Notes: generated from the sequence alone by a model not told the origin. A stretch of DNA of 64,000 nt from JBKBUF01 sp046290815 (GCA_046290815.1 JBKBUF010000002.1:1-64000); one strand, 5' to 3'; positions 34,082 to 43,064 are shown, numbered from the stretch's first letter. Numbers and translations are program-made.

Positions 34082-34786
34082 AAAAAGATCCTCCACCCCT
34101 ACCTGCTTCGCCATGGTGTACCCTTCGCCGTACTTTACTCCTATGGAATGACCGAATTCAAGGGCCCGGGCCTGTATGAAATCGAAAAATTCAGGGGTGG
34201 AAATGTAAGTAACAGGTTCTTTACTGAACGGGTCGTAAAATTGGCTTTTAAAAGCCTTTATAGCCTCAATTTTCTTTTCCCAGTATGGTGTAATATCTAC
34301 GACTACATCGGGCTTTGTAAGCCTGTCCTGAATGTAATTCAATACAAGCCTTGGTCTCCATGCTTCCTGGCTTTTCCCTTCCCTTTGGGTTTCGATTTTT
34401 ATTAATCCGGAAAGAAAACATGCTCTGGATGCAAGTGCACCACCTCTGCCATGGTCAGGATGTCTGTCGTCTTTTGCATTGCATAAAACCACCTCCGGCC
34501 TGAACCTACGGATTATTTTAATCAGCTCAAGTGTGTGATGTTTGTCATCAACGGAAAAGAAACCATCTTCAAAACCAAGATTTACCCGGGCAGTCAAACC
34601 TAATATTTCTGCAGAAGCTTTAGCTTCCGAATCCCTTAACTCTGCAGACCCTCTAGTGCCAAGTTCCCCTCTGGTAAGATCTGCAATACCAACTTTCCGC
34701 CCTTTAGCTACATTGGATAAAATTGTGCCTGCGCAGCTTAATTCAGCATCGTCAGGATGAGAGGCGATAACAAGAAGGTCGAGCAT
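34070..34786 (-). CDS. bshB1: Bacillithiol biosynthesis deacetylase BshB1
   Basis: A LmbE/PIG-L family metal-dependent deacetylase that removes acetate from GlcNAc-malate to make the bacillithiol precursor GlcN-malate. Zinc motifs are clear: ASHPDDAEL at the N-terminus and DDRHPDHGRGG near residue 110. The TRGELGTRGSAELRDSEA stretch and GVKYGEGYTMAKQVGVEDLF at the end are typical of BshB1. I take the ATG at 34786 (238 residues), which puts HPDD close to the start as usual; the ATG at 34807 lies inside heptad repeat. The C-terminal FNLV and the stop are also encoded by heptad units. Confidence 0.93.
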   Translation of the reverse strand: MLDLLVIASHPDDAELSCAGTILSNVAKGRKVGIADLTRGELGTRGSAELRDSEAKASAEILGLTARVNLGFEDGFFSVDDKHHTLELIKIIRRFRPEVVLCNAKDDRHPDHGRGGALASRACFLSGLIKIETQREGKSQEAWRPRLVLNYIQDRLTKPDVVVDITPYWEKKIEAIKAFKSQFYDPFSKEPVTYISTPEFFDFIQARALEFGHSIGVKYGEGYTMAKQVGVEDLFNLV

Positions 34787-34794
34787 GGGAATAA

Positions 34795-34885
34795 GTTTAA
34801 AGTTCAAAGTTAAAAGTTTAAAGCGATAAGCTTTAAGCGAAAAGCGATAACATTAAAGAATTCTTTATTCTTAATTCTTAATTAT
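34795..34885. repeat. Thirteen-unit heptad repeat array upstream of bshB1
   Basis: A continuous 7-base period: GTTTAAA, GTTCAAA, GTTAAAA, GTTTAAA, GCGATAA, GCTTTAA, GCGAAAA, GCGATAA, CATTAAA, GAATTCT, TTATTCT, TAATTCT, TAATTAT. It fills the whole gap between the stop of the M23 peptidase gene (inside the last unit) and the bshB1 start, so any promoter or leader of bshB1 must lie within it. Confidence 0.88.
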
Positions 34886-35910
34886 CTAATCCTAAGCCTT
34901 CTCCCCACTTTCAAAGTAGTTTTGGTACTGATACCATTTAGCCTGCATATTGTCGCAATTGGTACTCTGTATTTTTTGCTTATAGTACTTAACGTTTCTC
35001 CTGATCTCACTTTGTGATAGAACACCTGTCTTGCTACTTTCAAATATTCAAAATGAGAAGGGTTAAGTTCGAATACTTTGCCATACTTCAATGTGTTGTT
35101 TGGAAAATCATAAACATCGTGCGGATCGATGGCATTACCTTCGTAGCGAACTTCAAAATGTAAGTGTGGACCGGTACTTCTTCCTGTGCTGCCCCCCAGC
35201 CCGATCACATCGCCTGCTCTGACCAGTTGTCCAACTTTCAGATCTGAAGGTTTAACCAGGTGTCCATATAAAGTTTCCAGTCCGTTATAGTGACGAAGCA
35301 TTATATAGTAACCATAGCCTTGTTTGTCAAATCTGTTTATTCTTACGATGCCATCAAATGCAGCTAATACCGGATCTCCCACCTGTAGTTTCAGATCTGT
35401 ACCGTAATGCCAGCGGGAATGTCTCATACCAAATTCGCTGGTAACATGACATCCTGTAAGAGGCATAGACCAACCTAAACCGGCAAGTGTATCATATAGA
35501 TTAATCAATAGGGTGTCTTTGAATTTTGCACCATCTATTTTATAGGGATTAACCGAGCGGGAATCCCATATTGCAAAATACTCTGCAATGGTGACCCAGA
35601 TGGAGTCTACCTTTAACTGTTCAGAAACTTCCACAATGCTTAGCTCACCTTCATCTTCAGAGGTGGTATCTTCGCTTACCAGCTCCAACTCTTTTCTGGG
35701 ATCAAAGAAGACGTTGTTGTTCTCTATGGAATCAGAAAATTCTTCTTCAAAAAGTATATTATCAGCATCAGGCACCGAATAATCGATTGCCGGGGTCTTT
35801 ATCTTGGAAAAATCTTTATTCTTTTTCTCAGGAGTTTGTGCCACTGCAGAGCAGCAGACAATAAGAGTTACGATGAATGTGTAGAATAATCTGCTTTTAT
35901 CAAATACCAT
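34882..35910 (-). CDS. M23 peptidase with C-terminal LysM domain
   Basis: A 342-residue exported cell-wall hydrolase: signal peptide (ends CCSAVAQ), an acidic low-complexity stretch (about 45-100), then an M23 zinc metallopeptidase domain (about 150-270) with SEFGMRHSRWHYGTDLKL supplying the first His and Asp ligands and GRSTGPHLHFEVRY the HxH motif, and a LysM domain at 295-342 (HKVRSGETLSTISKKYRV...LKVGRRLRIR) for peptidoglycan binding. All metal ligands are present, so it is probably an active endopeptidase. The start overlaps the trxB stop by one base (TAATG). Confidence 0.94.
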   Translation of the reverse strand: MVFDKSRLFYTFIVTLIVCCSAVAQTPEKKNKDFSKIKTPAIDYSVPDADNILFEEEFSDSIENNNVFFDPRKELELVSEDTTSEDEGELSIVEVSEQLKVDSIWVTIAEYFAIWDSRSVNPYKIDGAKFKDTLLINLYDTLAGLGWSMPLTGCHVTSEFGMRHSRWHYGTDLKLQVGDPVLAAFDGIVRINRFDKQGYGYYIMLRHYNGLETLYGHLVKPSDLKVGQLVRAGDVIGLGGSTGRSTGPHLHFEVRYEGNAIDPHDVYDFPNNTLKYGKVFELNPSHFEYLKVARQVFYHKVRSGETLSTISKKYRVPIATICRLNGISTKTTLKVGRRLRIR

Positions 35911-36863
35911 TACCTGACTGTTTCTTGTTCAGCTTCTTTCGCTGCAAGGTATCTTTCGGCATCAAGAGCGGCCATACATCCTGAACCGGCTGCTGTAACA
36001 GCTTGTCTGTATATATGATCCTGTGCATCACCACAAGCAAAAACTCCTTCTACATTGGTTCTTGAGCTTCCCGGTATGGTTTTGATATAACCGTTTTCAT
36101 CCATGTTCAACCAGTTAGCAAAAATCTCAGTATTGGGTTTATGTCCTATAGCGACAAAAAATCCCTGCACAGGTATAACGGTAGTTTCTCCTGTTAAAGT
36201 ATTTTTTACTCTTACAGCCTCTACTTCTTCTTCACCTAATATTTCATCTGTTAATGAGTTCCATAATACTTCAATATTGGCAGTTTTTTCAACTCTCTTC
36301 TGCATGATCACTGATGCACGCATTACATCTCTTCTTACAATCATGTAAACTTTTTTACAAAGTTTAGAAAGATATGTAGCTTCTTCACATGCAGTATCTC
36401 CTGCCCCTACTACTGCAACTTCTTTTCCTCTGAAGAAAAAACCATCACAAACTGCACATGCAGATACTCCTCTGCCATTGAGTCTTGCTTCTGATTCTAT
36501 TCCCAGCCATTTGGCTGAAGCTCCTGTGGAGATGATTACAGCATCCGCTACAATCATATGCGAATCATCAACAAAAACTTTGTGCTGAGGTCCGGAAAAA
36601 TCAACTCTTGTTACTAAACCGTATCTTATGTCAGTTCCGAATCTGGCTGCCTGCTTCTGAAAGTCTTCCATCATCTGAGGTCCCATTACTCCATCAGGAT
36701 ATCCGGGGTAGTTTTCAACCTCATTAGTGATCATTAACTGACCTCCTGGTTGTGCTCCCTGATATAATACCGGTTTTAAACCGGCTCTTGCCGCATAAAT
36801 TGCTGCTGTGTATCCTGCAGGACCTGAACCGATGATGAGACAACCAACTTTTTCTTCTGACAT
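35910..36863 (-). CDS. trxB: Thioredoxin reductase
   Basis: An NADPH- and FAD-dependent thioredoxin reductase, 317 residues when started at the ATG at 36863 (MSEEKVGCLII). The frame is open 45 codons further upstream, but that extension is not conserved in kind and would put extra residues before the FAD motif GSGPAGYTAAIYAARAG. The redox-active CAVC (in SACAVCDGFFF), the NADPH motif VAVVGAGDTACEEATYLS and the C-terminal FACGDAQDHIYRQAVTAAGSG are all present. Length is typical (about 310-320). Its coupling to the M23 peptidase gene is by position only; a functional link is not evident. Confidence 0.96.
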   Translation of the reverse strand: MSEEKVGCLIIGSGPAGYTAAIYAARAGLKPVLYQGAQPGGQLMITNEVENYPGYPDGVMGPQMMEDFQKQAARFGTDIRYGLVTRVDFSGPQHKVFVDDSHMIVADAVIISTGASAKWLGIESEARLNGRGVSACAVCDGFFFRGKEVAVVGAGDTACEEATYLSKLCKKVYMIVRRDVMRASVIMQKRVEKTANIEVLWNSLTDEILGEEEVEAVRVKNTLTGETTVIPVQGFFVAIGHKPNTEIFANWLNMDENGYIKTIPGSSRTNVEGVFACGDAQDHIYRQAVTAAGSGCMAALDAERYLAAKEAEQETVR

Positions 36864-37124
36864 AAATCGCTCCTGTTTTGTTAATTTTTCAAGGATGCAA
36901 ATTTCGTTAAAAATTAGCTTTAAACAAAACAGAATCTGGCTTGTGAAAGTGCTGTGGATAAAAAATGTATAGGAGTAACAGATTATAATTGCTTGCAAAG
37001 CAACGGATTAAAAAAAGATTTTAACACAGTACTTCAGCAGAGGTTAAAATAATAAGGTTTGAATCTCAAACAATTTGCATAAACATTGAAATTCTGTAGT
37101 CGGAAAGCTAAATACTGATTAGTT

Positions 37125-37613
37125 ATGAGAAGGTATATTTACATGTGGGTTTGGAGTATTGCAGCTTCTATCCTGTTTTTGGCCTCATGCAGCACCAAAA
37201 CTATTGTTGAAAGTGAGGAAACCTACCCGAGTGGTGCTAAAAAAATAAAGAAAAAAGAAGTTACTAAAAGGAAGTACAAAGGTGATGATGAGATCGTACG
37301 CACAAGAGTAAATTATAAAGAATACCATGAAAATGGTAAAAGAAAACGCTTTGAGAAAACGAGAGATATTAACCGGATTTTCCTGGTTGACGGGATGAAA
37401 AAAGAGAAAAGAGTAATGATCCGCACCTTTGATGAGAGAGGCAGAATTCTTTACAAATACACCAAAGGCAAAAATGATGAAAGTGTACACAAATACGTCA
37501 ACGGCCGCCTGATTTATGTACAGGTAATGCAGAATGGCAAAATCAAGAAGGTGGTGGATACCACTAAAGAGAAAATGGTAAGAAGGAATGAACCGGGGAA
37601 AATTAGGAATTAA
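37125..37613 (+). CDS. Basic lipoprotein of unknown function
   Basis: Not recognised. A 162-residue protein with a lipoprotein signal (IAASILFLASC, Cys about residue 22). The mature part is very rich in Lys and Arg (KKIKKKEVTKRKYKG, KRKRFEKTRD) and has several Y-x-x-G-K/R units (ETYPSGAKKIKKK, EYHENGKRKRF, YVNGRLIYV, MQNGKIKKV), which resemble weak MORN/YwqK-type repeats. Divergent from trxB. The last codons and stop lie within a heptad repeat array. A surface or periplasmic location is inferred. Confidence 0.75.
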   Translation: MRRYIYMWVWSIAASILFLASCSTKTIVESEETYPSGAKKIKKKEVTKRKYKGDDEIVRTRVNYKEYHENGKRKRFEKTRDINRIFLVDGMKKEKRVMIRTFDERGRILYKYTKGKNDESVHKYVNGRLIYVQVMQNGKIKKVVDTTKEKMVRRNEPGKIRN

Positions 37614-37648
37614 AAGTGAAGAATTAAGAATTGAATTTAGAATAAGAA
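37607..37648. repeat. Heptad repeats at the end of the basic lipoprotein gene
   Basis: GAATTAA, AAGTGAA, GAATTAA, GAATTGA, ATTTAGA, ATAAGAA in a 7-base period. The first unit contains the stop codon of the upstream gene. Confidence 0.7.
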
Positions 37649-37660
37649 GTTACTTAAAAT

Positions 37661-37695
37661 AAAAGTCCCGAAACTGTTCAGGTCTCGGGACTTTT
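37661..37695. terminator. Bidirectional terminator between the lipoprotein gene and rpoD
   Basis: AAAAGTCCCGA (37661-37671) pairs perfectly with TCGGGACTTTT (37685-37695); A and T runs lie on the outer sides, so it can stop transcription from both convergent genes. Confidence 0.88.
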
Positions 37696-37700
37696 TCATT

Positions 37701-37728
37701 CTTAATTCTTAATTACCATTTCTTAATT
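37701..37728. repeat. Heptad repeats at the 3' end of rpoD
   Basis: CTTAATT, CTTAATT, ACCATTT, CTTAATT: four units in a 7-base period ending inside the rpoD stop codon. CTTAATT is the reverse complement of the AATTAAG units at 33984. Confidence 0.75.
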
Positions 37729-38590
37729 AACCAAGGTAAGGTTTTAAAGCTTTACTTCTGCTTGTGTGTCTTAACCTTCTAATTGCCTTTTCTTTAATCT
37801 GTCTTACTCTTTCTCTGGTAAGGTTAAATTTCTCTCCGATTTCTTCTAGCGTCATGGAATGTTCGCCATTCAAACCGAAGTATAATGTGATTACATCTGC
37901 TTCTCTTTGAGTTAAAGTGGAAAGAGCTCTTTGAACTTCTTTTCTCAAAGAATCATTCATCAATTCTGCATCAGGAGTTACCTCACCATCATTTTCAAGT
38001 ACATCAAGAAGGCTGTTTTCTTCTCCTTGTACAAAAGGAGCATCCATGGAAACGTGACGGCCGGAAATTTTAAGGGTATCTACTACTTCAGAAGTGGTTA
38101 CATCAAGTACCTCGGCAAGTTCGTCAGGAGATGGCTCTCTTTCATATTTTTGCTCAAGGTCAGAAAAAGTCTTTGAAATTTTATTTAAAGAACCAACCCG
38201 GTTCAAAGGCAATCTTACTATTCTTGATTGTTCGGCCAAAGCCTGCAGAATTGATTGTCTGATCCACCAAACTGCATAGGAAATGAATTTAAATCCTCTT
38301 GTTTCATCAAAACGCTGAGCAGCTTTAATAAGACCAAGATTTCCTTCATTAATAAGATCTCCCAGCGACAATCCCTGATTCTGATACTGTTTGGCAACTG
38401 AAACTACGAAACGAAGATTTGCTTTTGTAAGCTTTTCCAAAGCTAACTGATCCCCTTCTCTGATCCTCTTTGCAAGTTCTACTTCTTCATCAGGTGTGAG
38501 AAGATCAACTTTTCCAATTTCCTGTAGGTATTTATCCAGCGACTGACTCTCACGGTTGGTAATCTGTTTGCTTATTTTAAGCTGTCTCAT
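37727..38590 (-). CDS. rpoD: Primary sigma factor RpoD (Bacteroidota short form)
   Basis: A 287-residue sigma-70 with regions 1.2 to 4.2 but without the long region 1.1 and non-conserved domain, as in Bacteroidota primary sigma factors. Region 1.2: SLDKYLQEIGKVDLLTPDEE; region 2: NLRFVVSVAKQYQNQGLSLGDLINEGNLGLIKAA and FKFISYAVWWIRQSI; region 3: LPLNRVGSLNKI; region 4: SMTLEEIGEKFNLTRERVRQIKEKAIRRLR. It directs transcription from TTTG/TAnnTTTG promoters. The gene stands alone with its own promoter and ends at a terminator. Confidence 0.97.
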   Translation of the reverse strand: MRQLKISKQITNRESQSLDKYLQEIGKVDLLTPDEEVELAKRIREGDQLALEKLTKANLRFVVSVAKQYQNQGLSLGDLINEGNLGLIKAAQRFDETRGFKFISYAVWWIRQSILQALAEQSRIVRLPLNRVGSLNKISKTFSDLEQKYEREPSPDELAEVLDVTTSEVVDTLKISGRHVSMDAPFVQGEENSLLDVLENDGEVTPDAELMNDSLRKEVQRALSTLTQREADVITLYFGLNGEHSMTLEEIGEKFNLTRERVRQIKEKAIRRLRHTSRSKALKPYLG

Positions 38591-38627
38591 TAAGTTGGAT
38601 TGTGTTTATTTTTAAAATCTGGAAATA

Positions 38628-38656
38628 CAAAATTAATAAAAAGAAAATAAAACAAT
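38628..38656 (-). promoter_or_regulatory. Promoter of rpoD
   Basis: On the minus strand ATTG (38656-38653), 17 bases, then TAATTTTG (38635-38628). The -7 box is a perfect match to the Bacteroidota consensus and the -33 box has the core TTG. Predicted leader about 30 bases. Confidence 0.6.
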
Positions 38657-38730
38657 TTCCTTCGAAGAACGAAAAAAAAGCTGAAATAGTTCTAAGGACG
38701 GGTAATTTTAATTCGCCCCACCCTCAAAAC

Positions 38731-40869
38731 TTATTGAACTTCCTTTTTCTCAGGCTTTGGCAATAAAACCTTTCTTGAAAGCCTGAATTTGCCGGTTTTT
38801 TTGTCGATTTCTATCAATTTTACCTTCACTTCTTCTCCAACTTCAAGTACACCCTCCATATTTTCGATTCTTTCCCATTTAATTTCGGAAATATGCAGTA
38901 GTCCGTCTTTTCCAGGCATAAATTCCACAAAAGCTCCGAATGGCATGATGGATTTTACTTTTCCATGATAGGTTTCTCCAACTTCAGGCATCGCTACTAT
39001 TCCTTTCACCCATTTAACGGCTTTTTCCATCACTTCCTTGTCTTTTGCGAAAACATTTACTAAGCCTGCATCTTCGATTTCTTCGATTATTACAGTTGCT
39101 CCGGTAACCTTCTGTATTTCCTGAACTACTTTTCCACCAGGGCCGATAACCGCTCCTATCATATCTTTAGGGATCCTGATAGCAAATGATCTAGGTGCAT
39201 GTGGTTTAAGATCTGCTTTAGGTGCAGCGATGGTTTTCTTCATTTCATTCAGGATGTGAAGTCTACCCGCTTTAGCCTGTTCAAGGGCTTTTGCAAGGAT
39301 ATCGTAAGACAATCCTTCTACTTTCATATCCATCTGACAGGCAGTAACCCCATACTCGGTTCCTGTTACTTTAAAGTCCATATCTCCAAGGTGATCTTCG
39401 TCTCCAAGGATATCCGACAATACAGCCCACCTACCTGTTTTATAGTCAGAGATCAATCCCATGGCAATTCCTGAAACAGGTGCTTTAATTTGAACACCTG
39501 CATCCATTAATGCAAGGGTACCTGCACAAACAGTTGCCATAGATGATGAACCATTTGATTCAAGAATATCAGATACTACTCTGACAGTGTACGGATTTTG
39601 ATCTTCAGGAGGAAGCACTTTTTTCAAAGCTCTCAAAGCCAGGTTACCGTGGCCTATTTCTCTTCTTCCCGGACCTCTGTTTGGTTTAACCTCCCCAGTT
39701 GAGAATCCGGGGAAATTGTAATGCAACATGAATTTGTTACTTCCGGATACCATTGCGCTGTCGATCATTTGCTCATCAAGCTTGGTACCTAAAGTAACGG
39801 TGGTAAGTGATTGTGTTTCTCCTCTGGTAAATATGGCAGAACCATGTGCAGACGGCAGATAGTCTACCTCGCACCATATCGGTCTGATTTCATCCAGTTT
39901 TCTGCCGTCAAGACGTGAACGGGAATCCAATACCATATTTCTTACTGCTTCTTTCTCAATATCGTGATAATATCGATCAACTAATACAAGATCCTCTTCC
40001 GGGAAATCTTCTCCAAGTGTTGCTTTGAACTCTTCAATAACAGCTTTAAATCCTTCTTTCCTAAGTTCTTTCTTAGCATTACCCTGACTAGCTACAGCAA
40101 GAACTTTTGAATAAAGTTCTCTATGCATTCTTTCCTTCAATTCAGGATTATTAACTTCATGAGAATATTCTCTTTTCTGAGTTTTTCCTGCTTCAGCCTC
40201 CAACTCTTTAAGGGCTTTGCAATGAATTTTAATGGCGTCATGAGCAACTTTAAGTGCTTCGAGCATCGCTTCTTCAGGAACTTCTTTCATTTCTCCCTCC
40301 ACCATCAGGATGTTATCTGCAGATGCACCTACGATCAGGTCAAGATCTGCCTGCGCTATTTGTGCAGGTGTAGGATTGATCAGGTATTTACCATCAAGTC
40401 TTATTACTCGCACTTCTGAGATCGGACCGTTGAAAGGAATATCAGAAACAGCCACTGCAGCAGAGGCAGCAAGTGCTGCGAGACAATCAGGTAAAACCTC
40501 TTTGTCTGCAGAAATAAGACTTATGTTTATTTGTGTGTCAGCGTGGAAATCGTCGGGAAACAAAGGCCTCATGGCCCTGTCTACTAATCTTGAAATCAAT
40601 ACTTCGTAGTCACTTAACTTTCCTTCTCTTTTAAGAAATCCTCCGGGGATTCTTCCTGCAGCGGCAAATTTTTCCTGATAATCAACAGAAAGTGGCATGA
40701 AGTCAACACCAGGTTTAGCTTCTTTCACTGCAACAGCAGTAGCCAAAAGCATTGTATCTCCCATTCTTACTACAGCAGACCCGTCTGCCTGCTTGGCAAG
40801 CTTACCAGTTTCGATGGTTATGAATCTCCCATCTCCTAAATCAATTCTTTTTGTAATGACGTTTAACAT
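38731..40869 (-). CDS. pnp: Polynucleotide phosphorylase
   Basis: A 712-residue 3'-5' phosphorolytic exoribonuclease of RNA turnover. Domains in order: RNase PH-like 1 (about 1-215, TGKLAKQADGSAVVRMGDTMLLATA), an alpha-helical linker, RNase PH-like 2 (about 310-540, RSRLDGRKLDEIRPI, HGSAIFTRGETQSL, GPGRREIGHGNLALRALKKVLP), KH domain (about 560-620, IPKDMIGAVIGPGGKVVQEI) and S1 RNA-binding domain (630-700, YHGKVKSIMPFGAFVEFMPGKDGLLHISEI). Full length. It lies downstream of rpsO in the same direction, the usual pairing in bacteria, but the terminator after rpsO makes separate transcription likely. Confidence 0.97.
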   Translation of the reverse strand: MLNVITKRIDLGDGRFITIETGKLAKQADGSAVVRMGDTMLLATAVAVKEAKPGVDFMPLSVDYQEKFAAAGRIPGGFLKREGKLSDYEVLISRLVDRAMRPLFPDDFHADTQINISLISADKEVLPDCLAALAASAAVAVSDIPFNGPISEVRVIRLDGKYLINPTPAQIAQADLDLIVGASADNILMVEGEMKEVPEEAMLEALKVAHDAIKIHCKALKELEAEAGKTQKREYSHEVNNPELKERMHRELYSKVLAVASQGNAKKELRKEGFKAVIEEFKATLGEDFPEEDLVLVDRYYHDIEKEAVRNMVLDSRSRLDGRKLDEIRPIWCEVDYLPSAHGSAIFTRGETQSLTTVTLGTKLDEQMIDSAMVSGSNKFMLHYNFPGFSTGEVKPNRGPGRREIGHGNLALRALKKVLPPEDQNPYTVRVVSDILESNGSSSMATVCAGTLALMDAGVQIKAPVSGIAMGLISDYKTGRWAVLSDILGDEDHLGDMDFKVTGTEYGVTACQMDMKVEGLSYDILAKALEQAKAGRLHILNEMKKTIAAPKADLKPHAPRSFAIRIPKDMIGAVIGPGGKVVQEIQKVTGATVIIEEIEDAGLVNVFAKDKEVMEKAVKWVKGIVAMPEVGETYHGKVKSIMPFGAFVEFMPGKDGLLHISEIKWERIENMEGVLEVGEEVKVKLIEIDKKTGKFRLSRKVLLPKPEKKEVQ

Positions 40870-41013
40870 CTTTTTTTTCTTTATAATTAAATGCTCTACC
40901 TTAGGGAATAACCTAAAATTCCCGTACCTGCATTCCCATCTTCCCCAGGTATTTTTAAATAAAATGTAAATAAAAATCAGTCCTTGCGGAAAAAAATGGA
41001 CCTGATTAAAATG

Positions 41014-41040
41014 AAAAAGAGGGAATGGCTACATTCCCTC
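41014..41040 (-). terminator. Terminator after rpsO
   Basis: GAGGGAATG (41019-41027) pairs with CATTCCCTC (41032-41040) around a 4-base loop; on the minus strand the stem is followed by a T run. It starts 9 bases after the rpsO stop and precedes pnp. Confidence 0.85.
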
Positions 41041-41048
41041 AAATATCT

Positions 41049-41324
41049 TTATTTTCTGATATTGTGCTGTGCAATTACTGTTCTGTAACGCTCAATGTCC
41101 TGATTTTGCAGATAATCAAGAATTCTTCTCCTCTTACCAACCAGCTTTAATAGGCCAAGTCTTGTAGAAAAATCTTTTGGATGTGTTTTAAGATGATCCG
41201 TTAGATGATTAATTCTGAAAGTAAAAAGTGCAATTTGAGACTCTACAGAACCTGATTCTGTAGCTGACTTTTGTGAACTGTTTGCTTTAAAGATTTCTGC
41301 TTTTTTTTCTTTAGTTAGATACAT
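41049..41324 (-). CDS. rpsO: 30S ribosomal protein S15
   Basis: A 91-residue ribosomal protein S15, which binds 16S rRNA early in small-subunit assembly. Characteristic segments are SVESQIALFTFRINHLTDHLKTHPKDFSTRLGLLKLVGKRRRILDYLQ, read here in three parts: SQIALFTFRINHLTDHL, HPKDFSTRLGLL and KRRRILDYLQNQDIERY. Length is two residues above the usual 89. It has a near-consensus Bacteroidota promoter upstream and a terminator downstream. Confidence 0.97.
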   Translation of the reverse strand: MYLTKEKKAEIFKANSSQKSATESGSVESQIALFTFRINHLTDHLKTHPKDFSTRLGLLKLVGKRRRILDYLQNQDIERYRTVIAQHNIRK

Positions 41325-41366
41325 CGCCTTAAAATTTCAACTATTTTATTCTTATTTATTAAACCG

Positions 41367-41398
41367 CAAATTTATGAACCTTGCAGCTTATAAACAAA
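41367..41398 (-). promoter_or_regulatory. Consensus promoter of rpsO
   Basis: On the minus strand TTTG (41398-41395), 20 bases, TAAATTTG (41374-41367): both boxes match the Bacteroidota consensus exactly. The ATG lies about 43 bases downstream of the -7 box. This is the best promoter in the window. Confidence 0.8.
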
Positions 41399-41420
41399 TG
41401 ATTTAGAAATAAATTCTTTT

Positions 41421-43028
41421 TTATTTAAAATGTCTGACAAAACTAAATAATGTTTTGAAGATCCGAATATAACTATCTGATTCTAAGAGCCTGGAGTCAT
41501 TGCGGGCTTGTTTGAGGAAAAACAGACCGACAGGTAATAGCAGGAAATTCACCCCCCACATGCCCATTGCTACCGGCATTACACCTTCTTTGGCCCATTT
41601 TTCGCCTGTCAGAGAAATCACATAAAAGGTTATAAAAAACACTACAGAAATGATGACCGGCACCCCAAGTCCGCCCTTTTTAATTATCGCTCCTAAAGGC
41701 GCTCCGATCAGGAACATAATCAAACACGCAATGGACTGGGTAAATTTTCTGTACATTTCTATGTCATACATATTTGCTTCCCTGGTCAGGAATTTGACCC
41801 TGTCCAGGTGACTTGAAGTATAAGCCTTAATACTTCTTGCCTGATTTACCGCCCTGCTGAGAATCTGGGTTTTCAATTCTTTATCAAATTCTTCATTAGC
41901 TGCAATTACTGAACCTGCAGAATCTTTAGCTGCTTCTGATTTAAGAGTAATTTCCGCTGATACCGGATTTTTTTTCGAAACAGAATCTTGCTTTGTCTCT
42001 TCCTGCTTTTTATGGTTTAATCTCAGGTTCTTTTTTATTTTCACATCTTCCTTTACTCCGCTCTCTTTGTCTTTCTCCTCACCCTCTTTCTTTTTATTTT
42101 CCGAACTCATATCATAACCCGTTGTATCCCTATAGTTATAATAAGCATAATAAGGTTGGATATTGGTGCTTAAACTTGTTTCCACCTGCAATTTTTCGTT
42201 TCGCAGAGAATCAACAGTGACTTTTAGCTGATCTACATTCAGCATGAGTTTGTTGGTTGCAAAAAGCTCTTCTTTAGTTCTGCTTAGTTCAAAAGATGCC
42301 AGACTAAAAACCATTCTGGTTTTTTCAAATTCATTCCTCATGAAAGTGTTGGAAACCTGCTTTCCTGTTTCCTGCATTTCTGAATAATTCTTTCCGTTAT
42401 ACAGTTCCAGTACCAGGTATTTATCATCATGGATCATGAACATTTGTCCTGAGTCAGCAACAATCAGATCTGTATTGCCTCTGCCCTGGGAGTGATTATA
42501 TATCATCACATTTTTCAGGCTTTTTCCATCTGGATATTTATGGCTTACTTTAATGCTGTAACCCGGAAGCCCATTGTAAAAAGCTCCTTCTTTAAAGTCA
42601 AGGGAGGGTTTCTTTTGTCTTATATCATATAAAAGACTATATGCTTTCAGATTCGCTTTCGGTACTACATTATTATTAAAATAAAAAGCGACTATTGATA
42701 ATAATATAACTATGAAAAATATGGGTACAAGTGTACGTGTAAGAGATATTCCGGCGCTTTTTATGGCTGTTAACTCAAAATGCTCTCCAAGATTCCCGTA
42801 GGTCATTAAAGAAGAAAGCAGAATTGCAAGAGGAAGTGCGACCGGCACCATGTTCATGCTGAAGTAAAAGATGAGCTCTGCAAATACAAACACACCCAGG
42901 TCTTTACCAACAAAGTCCTCAAGGTACTTGAGCAAAAACTGCATCAGAAAAATAAAAACCACCACTATAAAGGTCAAAGAAAAGGGACCTAAGAAGGCGG
43001 TTAAAATAAGTTTATCGAGTTTCTTCAT
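41421..43028 (-). CDS. LptF/LptG family lipopolysaccharide export permease
   Basis: A 535-residue YjgP/YjgQ family inner-membrane protein, the permease of the LptBFG ABC exporter that extracts lipopolysaccharide for the Lpt bridge. Transmembrane helices: about 12-35, 55-80, 98-120 in the N-terminal half and three near the C-terminus (ACLIMFLIGAPLGAIIKKGGLGVPVIISVVFF and following). The family motif LPLAILLSSLMTYGNLGEHFELTAIKSAG is clear. The central periplasmic domain has a long charged insertion rich in Lys/Glu (about 300-375), making the protein longer than proteobacterial LptF/G (about 360). Whether it is F or G cannot be told. Confidence 0.9.
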   Translation of the reverse strand: MKKLDKLILTAFLGPFSLTFIVVVFIFLMQFLLKYLEDFVGKDLGVFVFAELIFYFSMNMVPVALPLAILLSSLMTYGNLGEHFELTAIKSAGISLTRTLVPIFFIVILLSIVAFYFNNNVVPKANLKAYSLLYDIRQKKPSLDFKEGAFYNGLPGYSIKVSHKYPDGKSLKNVMIYNHSQGRGNTDLIVADSGQMFMIHDDKYLVLELYNGKNYSEMQETGKQVSNTFMRNEFEKTRMVFSLASFELSRTKEELFATNKLMLNVDQLKVTVDSLRNEKLQVETSLSTNIQPYYAYYNYRDTTGYDMSSENKKKEGEEKDKESGVKEDVKIKKNLRLNHKKQEETKQDSVSKKNPVSAEITLKSEAAKDSAGSVIAANEEFDKELKTQILSRAVNQARSIKAYTSSHLDRVKFLTREANMYDIEMYRKFTQSIACLIMFLIGAPLGAIIKKGGLGVPVIISVVFFITFYVISLTGEKWAKEGVMPVAMGMWGVNFLLLPVGLFFLKQARNDSRLLESDSYIRIFKTLFSFVRHFK

Positions 43029-43064
43029 TCAAACAATATTTATCCCTGCAGCACAATAATCGTG

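Noticed and set aside
36864..36998. N-terminal extension of TrxB by 45 residues
   Set aside because: Adds a hydrophobic, unconserved-looking segment before the FAD motif; the internal ATG at 36863 gives the family length.
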